DNA from: Onchocerca lupi
Taxonomy: Eukaryota > Nematoda > Chromadorea > Rhabditida > Onchocercidae
Direction: 5' to 3'
Assembly: GCA_028564675.1 (NCBI GenBank)
Contig: JAOVVO010000119.1
Location: 1 to 64,000, forward strand
DNA length: 64,000 nt
Position numbers and translations under genes: made by a program. Positions 13,364-24,800 of the stretch are shown piece after piece; the first letter of the stretch is position 1, and each line of letters begins with the position of its first letter. Below the pieces are notes generated by a model that saw only the letters and a program-made list of their open reading frames with translations, did no database searches and was not told where the DNA came from.

Positions 13364-14329
13364 TTATACAATCACTCGTTTATTCCTTTGCTTTATTCGC
13401 CATTTCAGCAACCACTTGTAACAAAAGAAGACTGGAACGCATATGCAAACACAGCAAAAGCAACATGCAACGAACAGAATAAATCCAAACGTGACAAATA
13501 ATATTCTGCAATTTTTTTCTTAAAAATTTTTATTAAAAGCACAGGATAACATTATTTATATTCAAAAAATCTCAAAATATTTTAAGAATTTCAACAGATG
13601 TATAACGTATTTGTACACGATAACCGTATTATTTATAGCTATAATCTAGAAACATCCTATGAATTTTCTTTCCTTTACTCATGGAAATATAATTTACAAA
13701 CTTTTATTTGTTTCGATTTTGATGGAAGAAAAGACTTACAAGCCCAGCTGAGGAACGCATGCGACCTTCGGTAACGGTGAATCGTTACAATGATCGGTGA
13801 GATGACATGTGAAAAGACACTCTTTTTTACAGACTTCTTCATTTTCATAACACCTTACTAATATTCCCGCAATCGATGATTTTCTTATTGGTCCATCTTC
13901 TTTTGTCGTTGCAACAAACGAAATATAATCTTAAAAATTGATTTATATGATGACAAAAATAAAACATAGCAAATTAAGTGGATGTGGAGTACAAAAAATC
14001 TTGTGTTCAAAAAAAAAAAAAAAAGATAAATCGTATTTGTTCTTCATAACTGAAAGTCTTTTTTAAATAATTAACATAAAATATCGAAAGAATCAGAATA
14101 TATTTACAATGTTCTTCGTCGTATCATTACAATCTATCAACATTTAAACTAAGGAAGACTAATTATAAAGATTTCTGTCCTTTTTTTTTATATTTCTTTT
14201 CACTGAAATTTAAAAAACATAAATGTAACATTGTGACTTATAGAATTGCTACAACTGAAGGTTTTAGCAAAAAGCAAGATGAAACTTACATAATAAAAGT
14301 ATGACGTAAAGCAAGATCGAATCCATCAT
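13364..14329 (-). CDS. Small type I membrane protein with cysteine-rich ectodomain
   Basis: Three exons (14290-14329, 13740-13929, 13364-13505) join with strong GTAAGT donors and matching phases (1 and 2) to give 123 residues. A signal peptide (MMDSILLYVILLLYYISFVA) is followed by an ectodomain with six cysteines, including VCKKECLFTCHLTDHCND. Next come a hydrophobic segment with juxtamembrane cysteines (VACCFCCVCICVPVFFCY) that could be palmitoylated, and a short basic tail ending RNKRVIV. I do not recognise the family. The DHCN ending recalls the last loop of Ly6/three-finger proteins, but the cysteine count is too low for a full domain. The opposite strand also shows a short open frame here, but without hydrophobic logic or good splice partners. 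Confidence 0.7.
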
Positions 14330-17300
14330 ATCTCACACTAATTGAATCTATTAGCGAGTAAGTACATCTGCATTATTTTATTAATATTTTGCAACATATT
14401 GGGAATTGTCCGTGTCGGATTATTTCTTCAACAACTTATCATAATCATTTAGCCTTAAGCATGAGCTATCGAGCATTAGATTTCATCTGATTTGCTTCTA
14501 TTAGGATATCCTATTGTGCAATCTTTTGAAAAAGTTTATGAAATCACTTCTTGAATTCTTTGAAGAAATTCGTGCACTTCTGCATTTCTGATAATTGATG
14601 GTTCGAAAACTATTAATTATCAGGAATGCAAACGAGTTAATTAACTGGTTAAATAATACGTTAATTAGAAAGTAAAAATTTTAGCAAAAAAACTAGAAAA
14701 TATTAAGATGCAGAATAAACTTTAATCTCCAAAATCCATACAGAAAAAAATTTAACTTTATGTACTTCTTGTATAAGCATTTACAGAAATCGAATTTAAT
14801 TAATATAAAAGCAGACAAACAAATCACTTCATCTTGACAGAAAATTCAAAAGTAATGATAAGCTGTTCACTAAGAGAAAATATAACTTCTTCGAATCGAT
14901 AATATTAATATTTAAACAATATCCATTGTATCGCCAAATGAAGACCTGAAAATAGTCAATAACTTAAAATATTTAAACGAAATTTAAAAATCCTTTTAGA
15001 AGCCGAAATGCAATTTAAATTTTCTATAATAATTGTTTTGCAATATCATTCACAATTATTTGCTAACATCACTATTCACCAATTTCTAGAACTTAAGTTT
15101 TCCACGTCACCCACAAACTTCAGTTGATAAAAAAATACTAAAAACTTTGATAAGATCCATCCATATTAAGAGAAACATTTCATCCTCTATGCTAAAAAAT
15201 GATTTTTAAAACTTTCAAATAAGACTCATAAAATGCAAAAAAAGAAAAGAAAAAAAAAAAAGCAAAAACTCAACATTTAATGAATTAAAGCAATATCAAT
15301 ATAATTTAAACAAACTAACAGAAAAGGAATTCAATAATTTTCCCCAACAGTGCAAGGTGTTAATAATCAGCACCATATGGGAATAATGAATGCGTCATTC
15401 CCTGAGAAATTCTGGATGATATTTTTTTTAAATTGCATAATTTTCGAACTCTTTATATTTATATCAATTAGTACAGCAAATTCATTGAATGTTTTGTTCA
15501 TTAGACTTCAAATTTTAAGAAAAGATTCCTGTAACTATTTCAGAGAAAATATTATAACTAATTCATTAGAAAACTGGGACATGTTCGAAAAGTTCCCGAA
15601 TGCTTGAAAATTAGATCAGAAAAGAAAATATATAAAAAGAAACTTAAGGCATTATTATTTTGAATTTTTACATATGTATATTAAATAAGAAATATAGCCC
15701 TTTGACATTCATGTATTATGTCTATTAGTGACTATTTCATGAAGAATGATATAATTTGAGATAATATGCTTCAATTTTCAAAAAATGAATGATGCAAGTT
15801 CTAGGATAACGATAAACTTTTTAGCCAGCAAAATAAGACATAGCAAATATCATAAAAAATGACCTCTAAAAGCCAAGGAAAGAAGTTTGAAATAAAGTCT
15901 GAAATACGAAAAATAATGAAGCCAGTGTAAGAAGAAAAACCTGCATAATAGATAATAAAAACAACAAAGCCATGATAATGTAAGAAATCAAAAAAATTAA
16001 TTGCTACAATTTTTAAATAATTATAATAATCATAGCTTTATCCCTGTATCAATTTTGAAGCAATAAAATAATGGAAAAAAATTCGGGAGAACAACCGTCC
16101 AAAGGATGATAACGATACATACGTGGAATAAGACAAAGACACACAACATTCCAACAAAATCTGCTCCATAATATTTAATCAAATGATTTTATAGAATTAT
16201 TTTTCAAGACAGAATTATTTTTCATATTTTAAAAGGAAAAGAAGATGACGTTCGATATTTAGAGTAAGCAGAAAAATGAATAAAATAAAGATTTTGGACT
16301 TTTTGATTCCAACCATATAAAAAAACTTACCCTTCCCTCGAATCACATCGTATCTTCGAAAGTCTGAGAAACTTTTTTATCGAACAAATAACATTCCGAA
16401 ACTAATATTTCAAATTGTATTAAGATTTTTGTTCTCTAAAATTAGTAGAAAGAAAGTGATATAAAAACGAGTATGCTTGATTTTTTTTTCTTTTTTTTGC
16501 TTAACAAAAAAATGAATGAATAAAAAAAATAGCCTTATTAAAGGAAAAAACAAAAACTTGTTTTCAAAGGTATACTATTTAAATCATGGTAATCAACAAT
16601 TAAACGATAAGTTGGATCATATTCATTTACAGAAAACTTTAAAAACAAGCATCAACCCGTATTTCATCCAATTTTTCGATATGTCGCATTCCTTTCTTAA
16701 TGCAATCAGCACTAACATAATTCCAATCTTGATTTCGGAATGAAGTAATGTTAATCAATCGAAAAAATTCTCCATTTCTAAAATAAATGTAAAATATGCA
16801 AGTGGTTCGAATTTGAAATGAAAAAAATTTTCAATCTTATATTTTTCTATCCTATAACATTTTATTTTCTATGCTACTTCTATTGTTATTCTCTTAACAC
16901 TCACAAATCATTTTGATACATTGCAATCTCCTTTTCTAAATGATAATAATACTAACCAGTAACCATTTAGCAACATGATAATTTGTAGAATTGACATCAA
17001 TGATTCAAATCATTTAATCAAAAGCCACATCAACGCCATCATTCAAAATATATCTAAAAAAATATGTAATTTTAAATCAAAAAATCAACATCTACAAATC
17101 TTTAACTTATTTTAACAGAGACAAGCATTATTTTCTGATAATTTCTGCGCGAAGTTTCATAATTATTACTAACGGATATTGCAAAAAAAAAAAAAAAAAA
17201 AAAAAAAAGAAACAGCAATGTAGAAAATATGGCAGAATGAACTAATATAAAATTAAGCTGATGAAATTGTATGGTCTATTAATTAATTATTGACTTCAAT

Positions 17301-18687
17301 TCACTAACTAATTTCCTTAAAAAATCTAAATCTAAATTAAAAAGCAATGTTAATTTCAAGTTATTAATTTACTTGGCATATTTACTAATTCCTCATCATT
17401 AGGGAATGTTCAGCACTATTTTAGTAAGCAATATATAAAATTGCCATACTATTCGAAGATGAGACGCATATTTCAATTGGATATAGTTGTGCTAGCATTT
17501 TTACTTAAGCTTTTCAAATCAATGAATGGAAAGAAATAATAAAGATTTTTTTAATCCTTCAACAAAATTCCATACTTTTCATCAATTCCAATATTTTTAG
17601 TAAAATAAGATTGTTTACATATTCCACGAAATAAATGAAATAATTAGATCCAGATCTCAGACTTCTTGACAAAACTGAAATTTGTTTAAAAATCAATAGA
17701 TTCGAATCATTTTAATGGAAGTGATGGATGATTCATATCACTTCTCGCACAACAATTTACATGAAATCAAACGAGTAATACTATTTCGGAATGATAATTC
17801 AGCTATGACGTATAATTTACGCTTCTAAAAACGGAAATTTCCTCTTAAAATACAATCAAAAACACTAGATGTTGTAAAATTATAAATTTAAAATAATGAA
17901 TGTATTTGAAGTACCGACAAAAATAACAGCAAACTTAAAATAATAAAAGTAATTTATCACAATAGAAGTCATTTATTACATCACAATTTGATAATATTAT
18001 CACCCTAGAAGTTATCGACAGATTTCTCGGGAAAAAAAAAATTTGTTATCAGAAAAATTAAATATGTGAATTAGATAGTCAAATACGAATTCTGAATGAC
18101 AAATTATGTATACCAAGATTGCTTTAGCTACCCGTAACCACACTTAACGGAAAAAAGTTTGATACCATATCCTATACATAGTGAACAAATACAGTATAGA
18201 GTTTCAAGTTCTCATATAAAACATCAAATTCAGATAAGAAGGAATCATAAATTCTCATCTGGAGTTAATTCCCTACAGGAATCGACAGATTTCTTCATAA
18301 TACTAAGTTAAAAATAAGAAGTATTCGATAATTTCGAAAAATTTAAATAAACTACGGACTTCAAACTTCGCACTTCCGGCTAAACAAATGGAAAGATCGA
18401 GAAAATGAAATAATTCAGTGTAAAAATTATATGTGTATTTCGAAATGACCGTAAAAAATATAATGAAATTATCATTTTACATGATTTTTCCAAAGAAATT
18501 TCAAATCAATCATCACCGTACATGCGTTTTGAATTCAATTAATTTAAAATATGTAAATTCAGCTTTCTTGTAAGTGCTGTTGGTTAAATTAACAAAACTT
18601 GAGCAAATAAATAATCACCAACATAATACCGAGAAATTTGAACCGTATATTTCAGAAAAGTTTGATAAAAAATTTGAACTATTCATC
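14330..18687. other. Gene-poor stretch of 4.3 kb
   Basis: Very AT-rich with A-runs near 15250 and 17185-17208. An 85-codon open frame at 15350-15607 has an acceptor-like site before it but no recognisable domain, and frames of that length are expected by chance at this base composition. No supported gene. Confidence 0.55.
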
Positions 18688-20511
18688 TCAGAAAGGTGTG
18701 ACAGAAACATTAGCAATTTCTTTAATGAATTTTTCACGATGAATGATGTTTGTAGCAGCAATGATAATACGTAAATTATTGTATTGTGCAAGAAGAGTTA
18801 GTGCAGCAACTTCCGAATATGTTACACCACCAATAAAATAAACCAAAATTGCTTTTCGAATACGGCTATCAGGTGGTCGACTCGCACGAGTGTAGGAATT
18901 TTGATCGCAAAAAACTGAATCACCAAAAGTTGTCTTCATTTCTTGCATATTCCATCCATTATTCACCGTATCACCAACTATTTTACATAGAATAGGTGTA
19001 TAAACACCCGAGAAAACATATCGCATTTGATCGGGATTTCGGAGATCCATCACTGATTCAGTATCACCCGGAAGAAGAGCCATACGTCGTGCTAGAAATT
19101 GAAATGTTGGCTTTGAAAACGATGATACTGTGTGTGTTTTGATAGGAATAACACTATGTACAGTTGGCAATTGTGGAGCGGAATGTTCGATTAAAAGACC
19201 TTGAATACCAAGAAAATGTAGAACTGCAAGATTTTCATGACCAAAAGCATGTAGATACTGGGTCCGGAATTGGGTAAAATACTTGGCTGGGATACCATTT
19301 TGGGTAAGGGACCATAAACATGCTAGCATGAGAATTTGCCATTGATCACGTTGAGCACACATACAATCTTCCAGATATGCTATCACTTCATTAGGATCAA
19401 AATTTCCCGAAATTAAAGCATGTTCCAAAGTAAGTCGATCCGAAATTCCTTTACATTTTTCCAGAACCACTTCACAAGCGCAAATATGCAATTCTAGCAG
19501 TTTATGTTGTTGTTTAAGAGTTCGTAATTCATTGGATACGAATTCTTTCATATCTTTTACTTGTTCCAGACTGGAACCTTTATTATAACTTGCTTGCAGA
19601 GACTTTGCTTTAGCACTCAAGAATGGAAAAACTGCAGTCATATGCATATTTCGTACTGCTGAAAAAATAGGATCATTGTTATCCAGAGTGGTAATTCTGG
19701 AATGATTCATACCGCCATCTTTCATGCGCTTGTTAACTTCTTCCCCAAATACAACTTTGCCACAACTTATCCCAAATGTATCATGTACCATTGATTCGTA
19801 CGTTAAACCAGTAAGAAAAACAGTCACCAAATCTAGACTTCGATCGAGGAGAAATAAATGACCAATCGGTTGATCGGGTGATGATCGTGGTTCGCCTAAT
19901 TCCGTATGCAATTTTTTCATTAATTTATTTACATGAGCACTATTCTCTCCAACACCATAAACAATCGGTATCAATCCATAAAGTGTTTGCAATTGCCACA
20001 ATGATTTAGCAACTGCACGAAGATGGATGAACGTATGATCCGTTAATGTAGCCACTGTAAATTCATGATGCTCTAAGCTGAATAAATGCGCATCAATACT
20101 GATAAGTGGTAATTCTAGCTCTAAAACATCAATCATTCCAAAAACTCCACAACGCTCAAATTCTTGCTCACAAATATATAATCGTTGTGGAATGAATATC
20201 ACCGAATAGTTTCGTTCTGGCTCAGCTAAAATATGTTCAGCAATACGTTTTGCTGCAGCTAACGTTGGACGTATAATATATACACGGCGTAGAGCATGCT
20301 CACTCCACGTCAAATTTGAATGATGCAAAAATTGTTGTACATAAGCACAATTATGTTCTTGCAATACCGACATCGATGCAATTTTATCTAATGGACGCAT
20401 TAAACTTGGCTCCACAGCTAAATCTTTCACTTCAGGCATCGATTCTAGCAGATGGATTAATTCGCGTCGTGCCATTTGCGCCAATAAACCAAAATCATCA
20501 AAATTTGCCAT
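18688..20511 (-). CDS. VPS33B: VPS33B-type Sec1/Munc18 protein, intronless
   Basis: One uninterrupted exon encodes 607 residues, against 617 in human VPS33B. Family marks occur along its length: LLESMPEVKDLAVEPSLMRP near the N-terminus (human [20 protein letters not shown]), GHLFLLDRSLDLVT, VHDTFGISCG (VPS33B-type, unlike VPS33A), HICACEVV, TQYLHAFG and MRYVFSGVYTPI. VPS33B works with VIPAS39/SPE-39 in endosome-to-lysosome traffic. The ATG at 20511 was chosen because it aligns with the family start; the frame stays open upstream to 20649. An acceptor-like TTTGCAG at 20541-20547 would, if used for trans-splicing, leave a tiny upstream ATG-ACA-TAA at 20540. Every other long gene here is cut into many exons, so the absence of introns over 1.8 kb stands out. 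Confidence 0.93.
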   Translation of the reverse strand: MANFDDFGLLAQMARRELIHLLESMPEVKDLAVEPSLMRPLDKIASMSVLQEHNCAYVQQFLHHSNLTWSEHALRRVYIIRPTLAAAKRIAEHILAEPERNYSVIFIPQRLYICEQEFERCGVFGMIDVLELELPLISIDAHLFSLEHHEFTVATLTDHTFIHLRAVAKSLWQLQTLYGLIPIVYGVGENSAHVNKLMKKLHTELGEPRSSPDQPIGHLFLLDRSLDLVTVFLTGLTYESMVHDTFGISCGKVVFGEEVNKRMKDGGMNHSRITTLDNNDPIFSAVRNMHMTAVFPFLSAKAKSLQASYNKGSSLEQVKDMKEFVSNELRTLKQQHKLLELHICACEVVLEKCKGISDRLTLEHALISGNFDPNEVIAYLEDCMCAQRDQWQILMLACLWSLTQNGIPAKYFTQFRTQYLHAFGHENLAVLHFLGIQGLLIEHSAPQLPTVHSVIPIKTHTVSSFSKPTFQFLARRMALLPGDTESVMDLRNPDQMRYVFSGVYTPILCKIVGDTVNNGWNMQEMKTTFGDSVFCDQNSYTRASRPPDSRIRKAILVYFIGGVTYSEVAALTLLAQYNNLRIIIAATNIIHREKFIKEIANVSVTPF

Positions 20512-21876
20512 TTTTCTTCTTTTCTTTGTTATTATGTCATCTGCAAATGCGAACATATAAACATGAATGAATGCAAATTGATTTATTAACAGCACAAATG
20601 CAAGTCTTTTTGACCAAAAAAAGATGATCAATGAAAAGATATTAAACAAGAAAAATAACTGTACTGTGAAATCTGCTGAAATTTACCGGAATAATTCTAA
20701 TAATTTTCAGCTTTGTTTCGCTGACTGAAAAATAACTTTATGAAAATAAAACAGATCAACATAACTGATCCATATTCGCTAAGCAAAGTTACGTCATTAT
20801 TTATTGAACTGGTTTAAAAAAAAAAAAAAAAAAAAAAAACATATGGCTAGTGTAATAACCAGAAAAATTCTCCGCAGTAAAAATGCATGCAAAAGTAATA
20901 TTAATATTCAGAAGTTCAATAAAATTTCAATTTATATTCGATAAAAAAAACCAAACTAATCCGAATTTACTAAAAATGACTTGTTTTACATAACTGCTGC
21001 TTTTTTGAATTTAAAAACTAAAATCTGGATAATTAAAAGTATTTAATCACATACTACTTGCCGTGCCGCAAATGAGCACAGGAAATATATCATCCAACAA
21101 TAATTTTGATTACTGAAACAGATGAAATCAAACAAAATGAAGAAAAAAATTTGGAAAATACGGTAAAAATCATATTCTCAATAAAGTGAATGGATCTTAC
21201 TCCGTTTTCTTCAAAATTTCAGGACTTCGAAAAGAAATATTTTTTTTTTATTTCAAACTAATTTATATAAAAACTCTATTAATTTATTCGGAAACTAACA
21301 TTCCTCCAAAATAATTTTTTTTTAGCACAGATAAAGCCTTTTCAAACACATTTAAGATGCTAGACTATACATGAACGTAATATTATTAGTAAGCCATGTC
21401 GAAAAAATTTCTTTTGATTAGATAGCAAATAAACAGGATGTGATACCATCCATTTTTGAATAATAGGTGAGATTCATAATTTATTGCAGAAATACTTTAT
21501 TTTAGAAGAAAAAATCTTTACTTTGTTCGATTCTGTTCTCACAGCGCTTTTTTCTCTTGGTTCAAGTAACAAACCTTTAATCTTGGCCACAAAATTCATA
21601 ATAAAAATAGTGCCCTTTTCGTAAGTTTAAAATCTTTTTGAAAAAATATTCATAACACAACAAATTCAAGCACTAATAATTTCTGATCTATATGTAAGAT
21701 CAATAACAGCATTTAAAATAAACAAAAAAAAAATTATGATCAAAAAATGCATTACTTAAAAATTCAAAAAGAACTGAAAGAATTTTCAAAACAATTTGTA
21801 TCTAAATAAATATGTAGTAATTAACTTAATCATCCTTGATCTAGTTTTGCCAGAATCAATAACAACATTTACGAAC
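20512..21876. other. Intergenic, VPS33B to PARP
   Basis: AT-rich with a run of about 22 A at 20817-20839. A 63-codon open frame at 21796-21987 is a shadow of the PARP last exon. No other exon seen. Confidence 0.6.
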
Positions 21877-24800
21877 TTAATCAAAAATGAAGTCAATTTC
21901 AATGAGATAACGAATCCAAACTTGCTTCACATCGTAAACAATGTATTCGTTGTAAAGAAGGGAACATTCCTTGTTGTCTGTTTGTAATTTGATCGGCTTG
22001 CCACAGGGTACTTCACAATCATCTCTGCGAAAAGATAATTTTTTTTAACTCAAAAAAATAGCGAATTAATTTATTATATAAAATCATAAACCAAATAGTG
22101 GGCAAACAAAAGAATAGCGTAATATGTATTATTACTAGCTTTTTTCAAGCTTCTGCGAGAGGTGTGAATACACCGCTACATAGGCTGTGCGGTATATTGG
22201 ACTGCCAAAAAGACTAGTGAATATATATACATTATATCATATTATATAAGAAAACATCTAGACTTAAAAAATATCAAGCTGAAATTTAACAAAAAATATC
22301 TTACAAAGTGATGTATGTAGTTGGATCGGGAACAATTGAACCCACTCCTTTGGTACTACTTTTTCCTACAGGAAGCTTATCGGCATGATAGTCGCTTTGT
22401 AGCAATTCGTTCATTTCTCCCAATGCGACTTCTGCCAATACCAGAAAACCAGGTTTATTTTGTTGAGGAGAACAATAATTAGCTGATTTTGTTGACAAGT
22501 CAGCAAAATAAATACCCTTACCAAACATATAACCGGACTGAAACGAAAGTCAAATATGTACTTTGCTCAACTGAAAATATAATATAGAAAAAAAAAAACA
22601 TAGTAAAAGAAATAAAAAATCTCTAGAAAATCATTATAAAAGCCTACAACAGGTGCCTCTGGTGGGGCAATTCGTAATCCTTGAGATAAGATACCATACC
22701 AATTTGTTAATCGAGATCCATGCCATAATAACTTCCTGCAATTTTTTTCCTCTTTGAAAAATTAACATTTCATCTGAGCTGTAAAACCAATAGAAACAAA
22801 AACAAGCTTTTCCGACAAAGAGATAAAGAAAAGCAAATAAATGAGTTTATTTCATTTCAACTAGCAAACGTTTGGGAGCAGTGAAATTTGTTTTCAAAAA
22901 AAAAAAAAAACAACCAACAAAGACTTAGCGATGAAACTGGATTGTCTTCCTAACCTTTTGATTAATCGCAGTAACAAAAGTTATAATGATCTGATAATGT
23001 ATTCACATATAAAAGCTTTCGAAAACTAGGAAATTAATAAAAGAATCTTAAAATGAAACTCAGTTATGGAAATTCTCCACTGAGATACTAGAAAAAACAA
23101 AAAACAAAAAAAGAAAAAAAAACAAAAAAAGGCAAGTAAAAATAAAAAAAAAAAACAGATAAATTTAAACCTGTTACCAAGTTCGAACATAAATTGTTCT
23201 CGTTCTCCGTTTCGATTTACCTCATATAAATTACGAACGCGCATACGATACATATTATGCGTTGGAGCATGTGTCCATTGGAGATAATTATCCACAAGCT
23301 ACATTGAAAAATATGACACACATACGGCAGCTGATCAAAATGATCAGTTTTGCCGGATTAGTAATTTCAATTCAAAAAGGCGTGCTATTCTTCTTGTAGT
23401 CCGTTTTCTATGTCAATCGAAAAACCATTCTGTATACACAATGTCTATCAAGAAAAGGAAGATTGATATGAATTCATCCATCTTCCACATTAACGTAACC
23501 TTGACTTGATACCTTGAATAGTTTTTTTTTTTAACTGCCTGAACAAATACCTTATATTTAGGGTCATTTGCACTAACAATTGATATTTCGCATTTCATAT
23601 TCATATAATGGCGGTCGATTGGGTGAATATTCACATCTCCCTCTTTTTTGAATGTCCGTATAGCCACTCCAATTTCGCTCAAAGCTTCCAATAATTTAAT
23701 TTCAGCTTTTAATTGCTTTACTGTCTTAATCATCGGCGGCTGACGCATTCTGCAAATGCACTGAAGAATTCAACATCTTACTAAGGTGAAATGAATATTG
23801 AAAATTGAAATTCAATAATAATGGATTTCAAAAAAATGAAATAACCGAACGGCATTCTGATAGCTCATATAAGTCAAGAATGCGCTGGTTAACTATTACT
23901 AGCAAACATGCTGCAATGAATTTTGTAAGTACCAATTTAGATGCAGATAATTACCCAAAAAAATGAGGTATTTTTGTGTAGTAATTATTGACAGCTTCTA
24001 CAAAACTCGACGAAAAATCCTTTTCCTTAATATGTTGTTCAATTTTTCCCAGCGCTGCATAACCGGCCTTAATTTGCTCGTCTGTTACTTTCCCTGAAAA
24101 CGGTAAATTTTGCAGTTCAATCAAAATGTTTGTAGTTTGTTTTATCAACCGTAATAATCAATTCGAATAAAATTAGGAATAGAATTTGAGACAACAGCAA
24201 CTGAAGCACTAAAAATTGCATAGGTGGCTGAGTAGCAGCTGAGAAATAATTTATAATAGTGCTGATTTTCTACTAAAAAAAAGAGTGAAAGCTGGGATGT
24301 TAATCTCATCAAATTACGGCATTCAAAGAATAAAAAACGCAATTTCCAAGTGAATCAAATGTCGTACCTAATGGTGCTTTAGTAGCATCATATTCTAGTT
24401 CTGTCATTGTTTCTTCCATTGCTTGTATGTTACAAATAAGTTTTAATAAATGTTGCAGATCAGGGTCCAATTTCGATTCAACTTCCTTTTTCTCGTCAAT
24501 ATGATTTTCATTCTTTTTCTCTTCTATTACTTTCGAATAATCAGTCTTGAAAATAAATCACTTATTTGAAATCGAATAAAACTTTCGTAACTCTTCAGGA
24601 TTTTTGTTTTATCAAACACTCTTTGAATTCGAAGATACGAACCGGCAAGTAGTCGTATTTGCCAGCTTTTTTCTCGAAATTAGTTCTTTCCGCCCACTTA
24701 TTTCTCGTTTTGTTCTCGAATTTGTCACAGAATAATTGCTTTGCTAGCATTAAATTTGTTTCGCATGAATTTAGACTGGTTTGTCCCTAAACTACTTAAG

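Noticed and set aside
12394..13501. Two plus-strand exons (MAKKSSSLTSF... and QPLVTKEDWNAY...) that could join to a 51-residue protein
   Set aside because: The second overlaps the minus-strand transmembrane exon of the cysteine-rich membrane protein, which has a stronger donor, matching phase and a clear hydrophobic segment.
15350..15607. 85-codon plus-strand open frame preceded by an acceptor-like CCCCAACAG
   Set aside because: No domain and no in-frame partner exon. Several frames of this length are expected by chance at this base composition.
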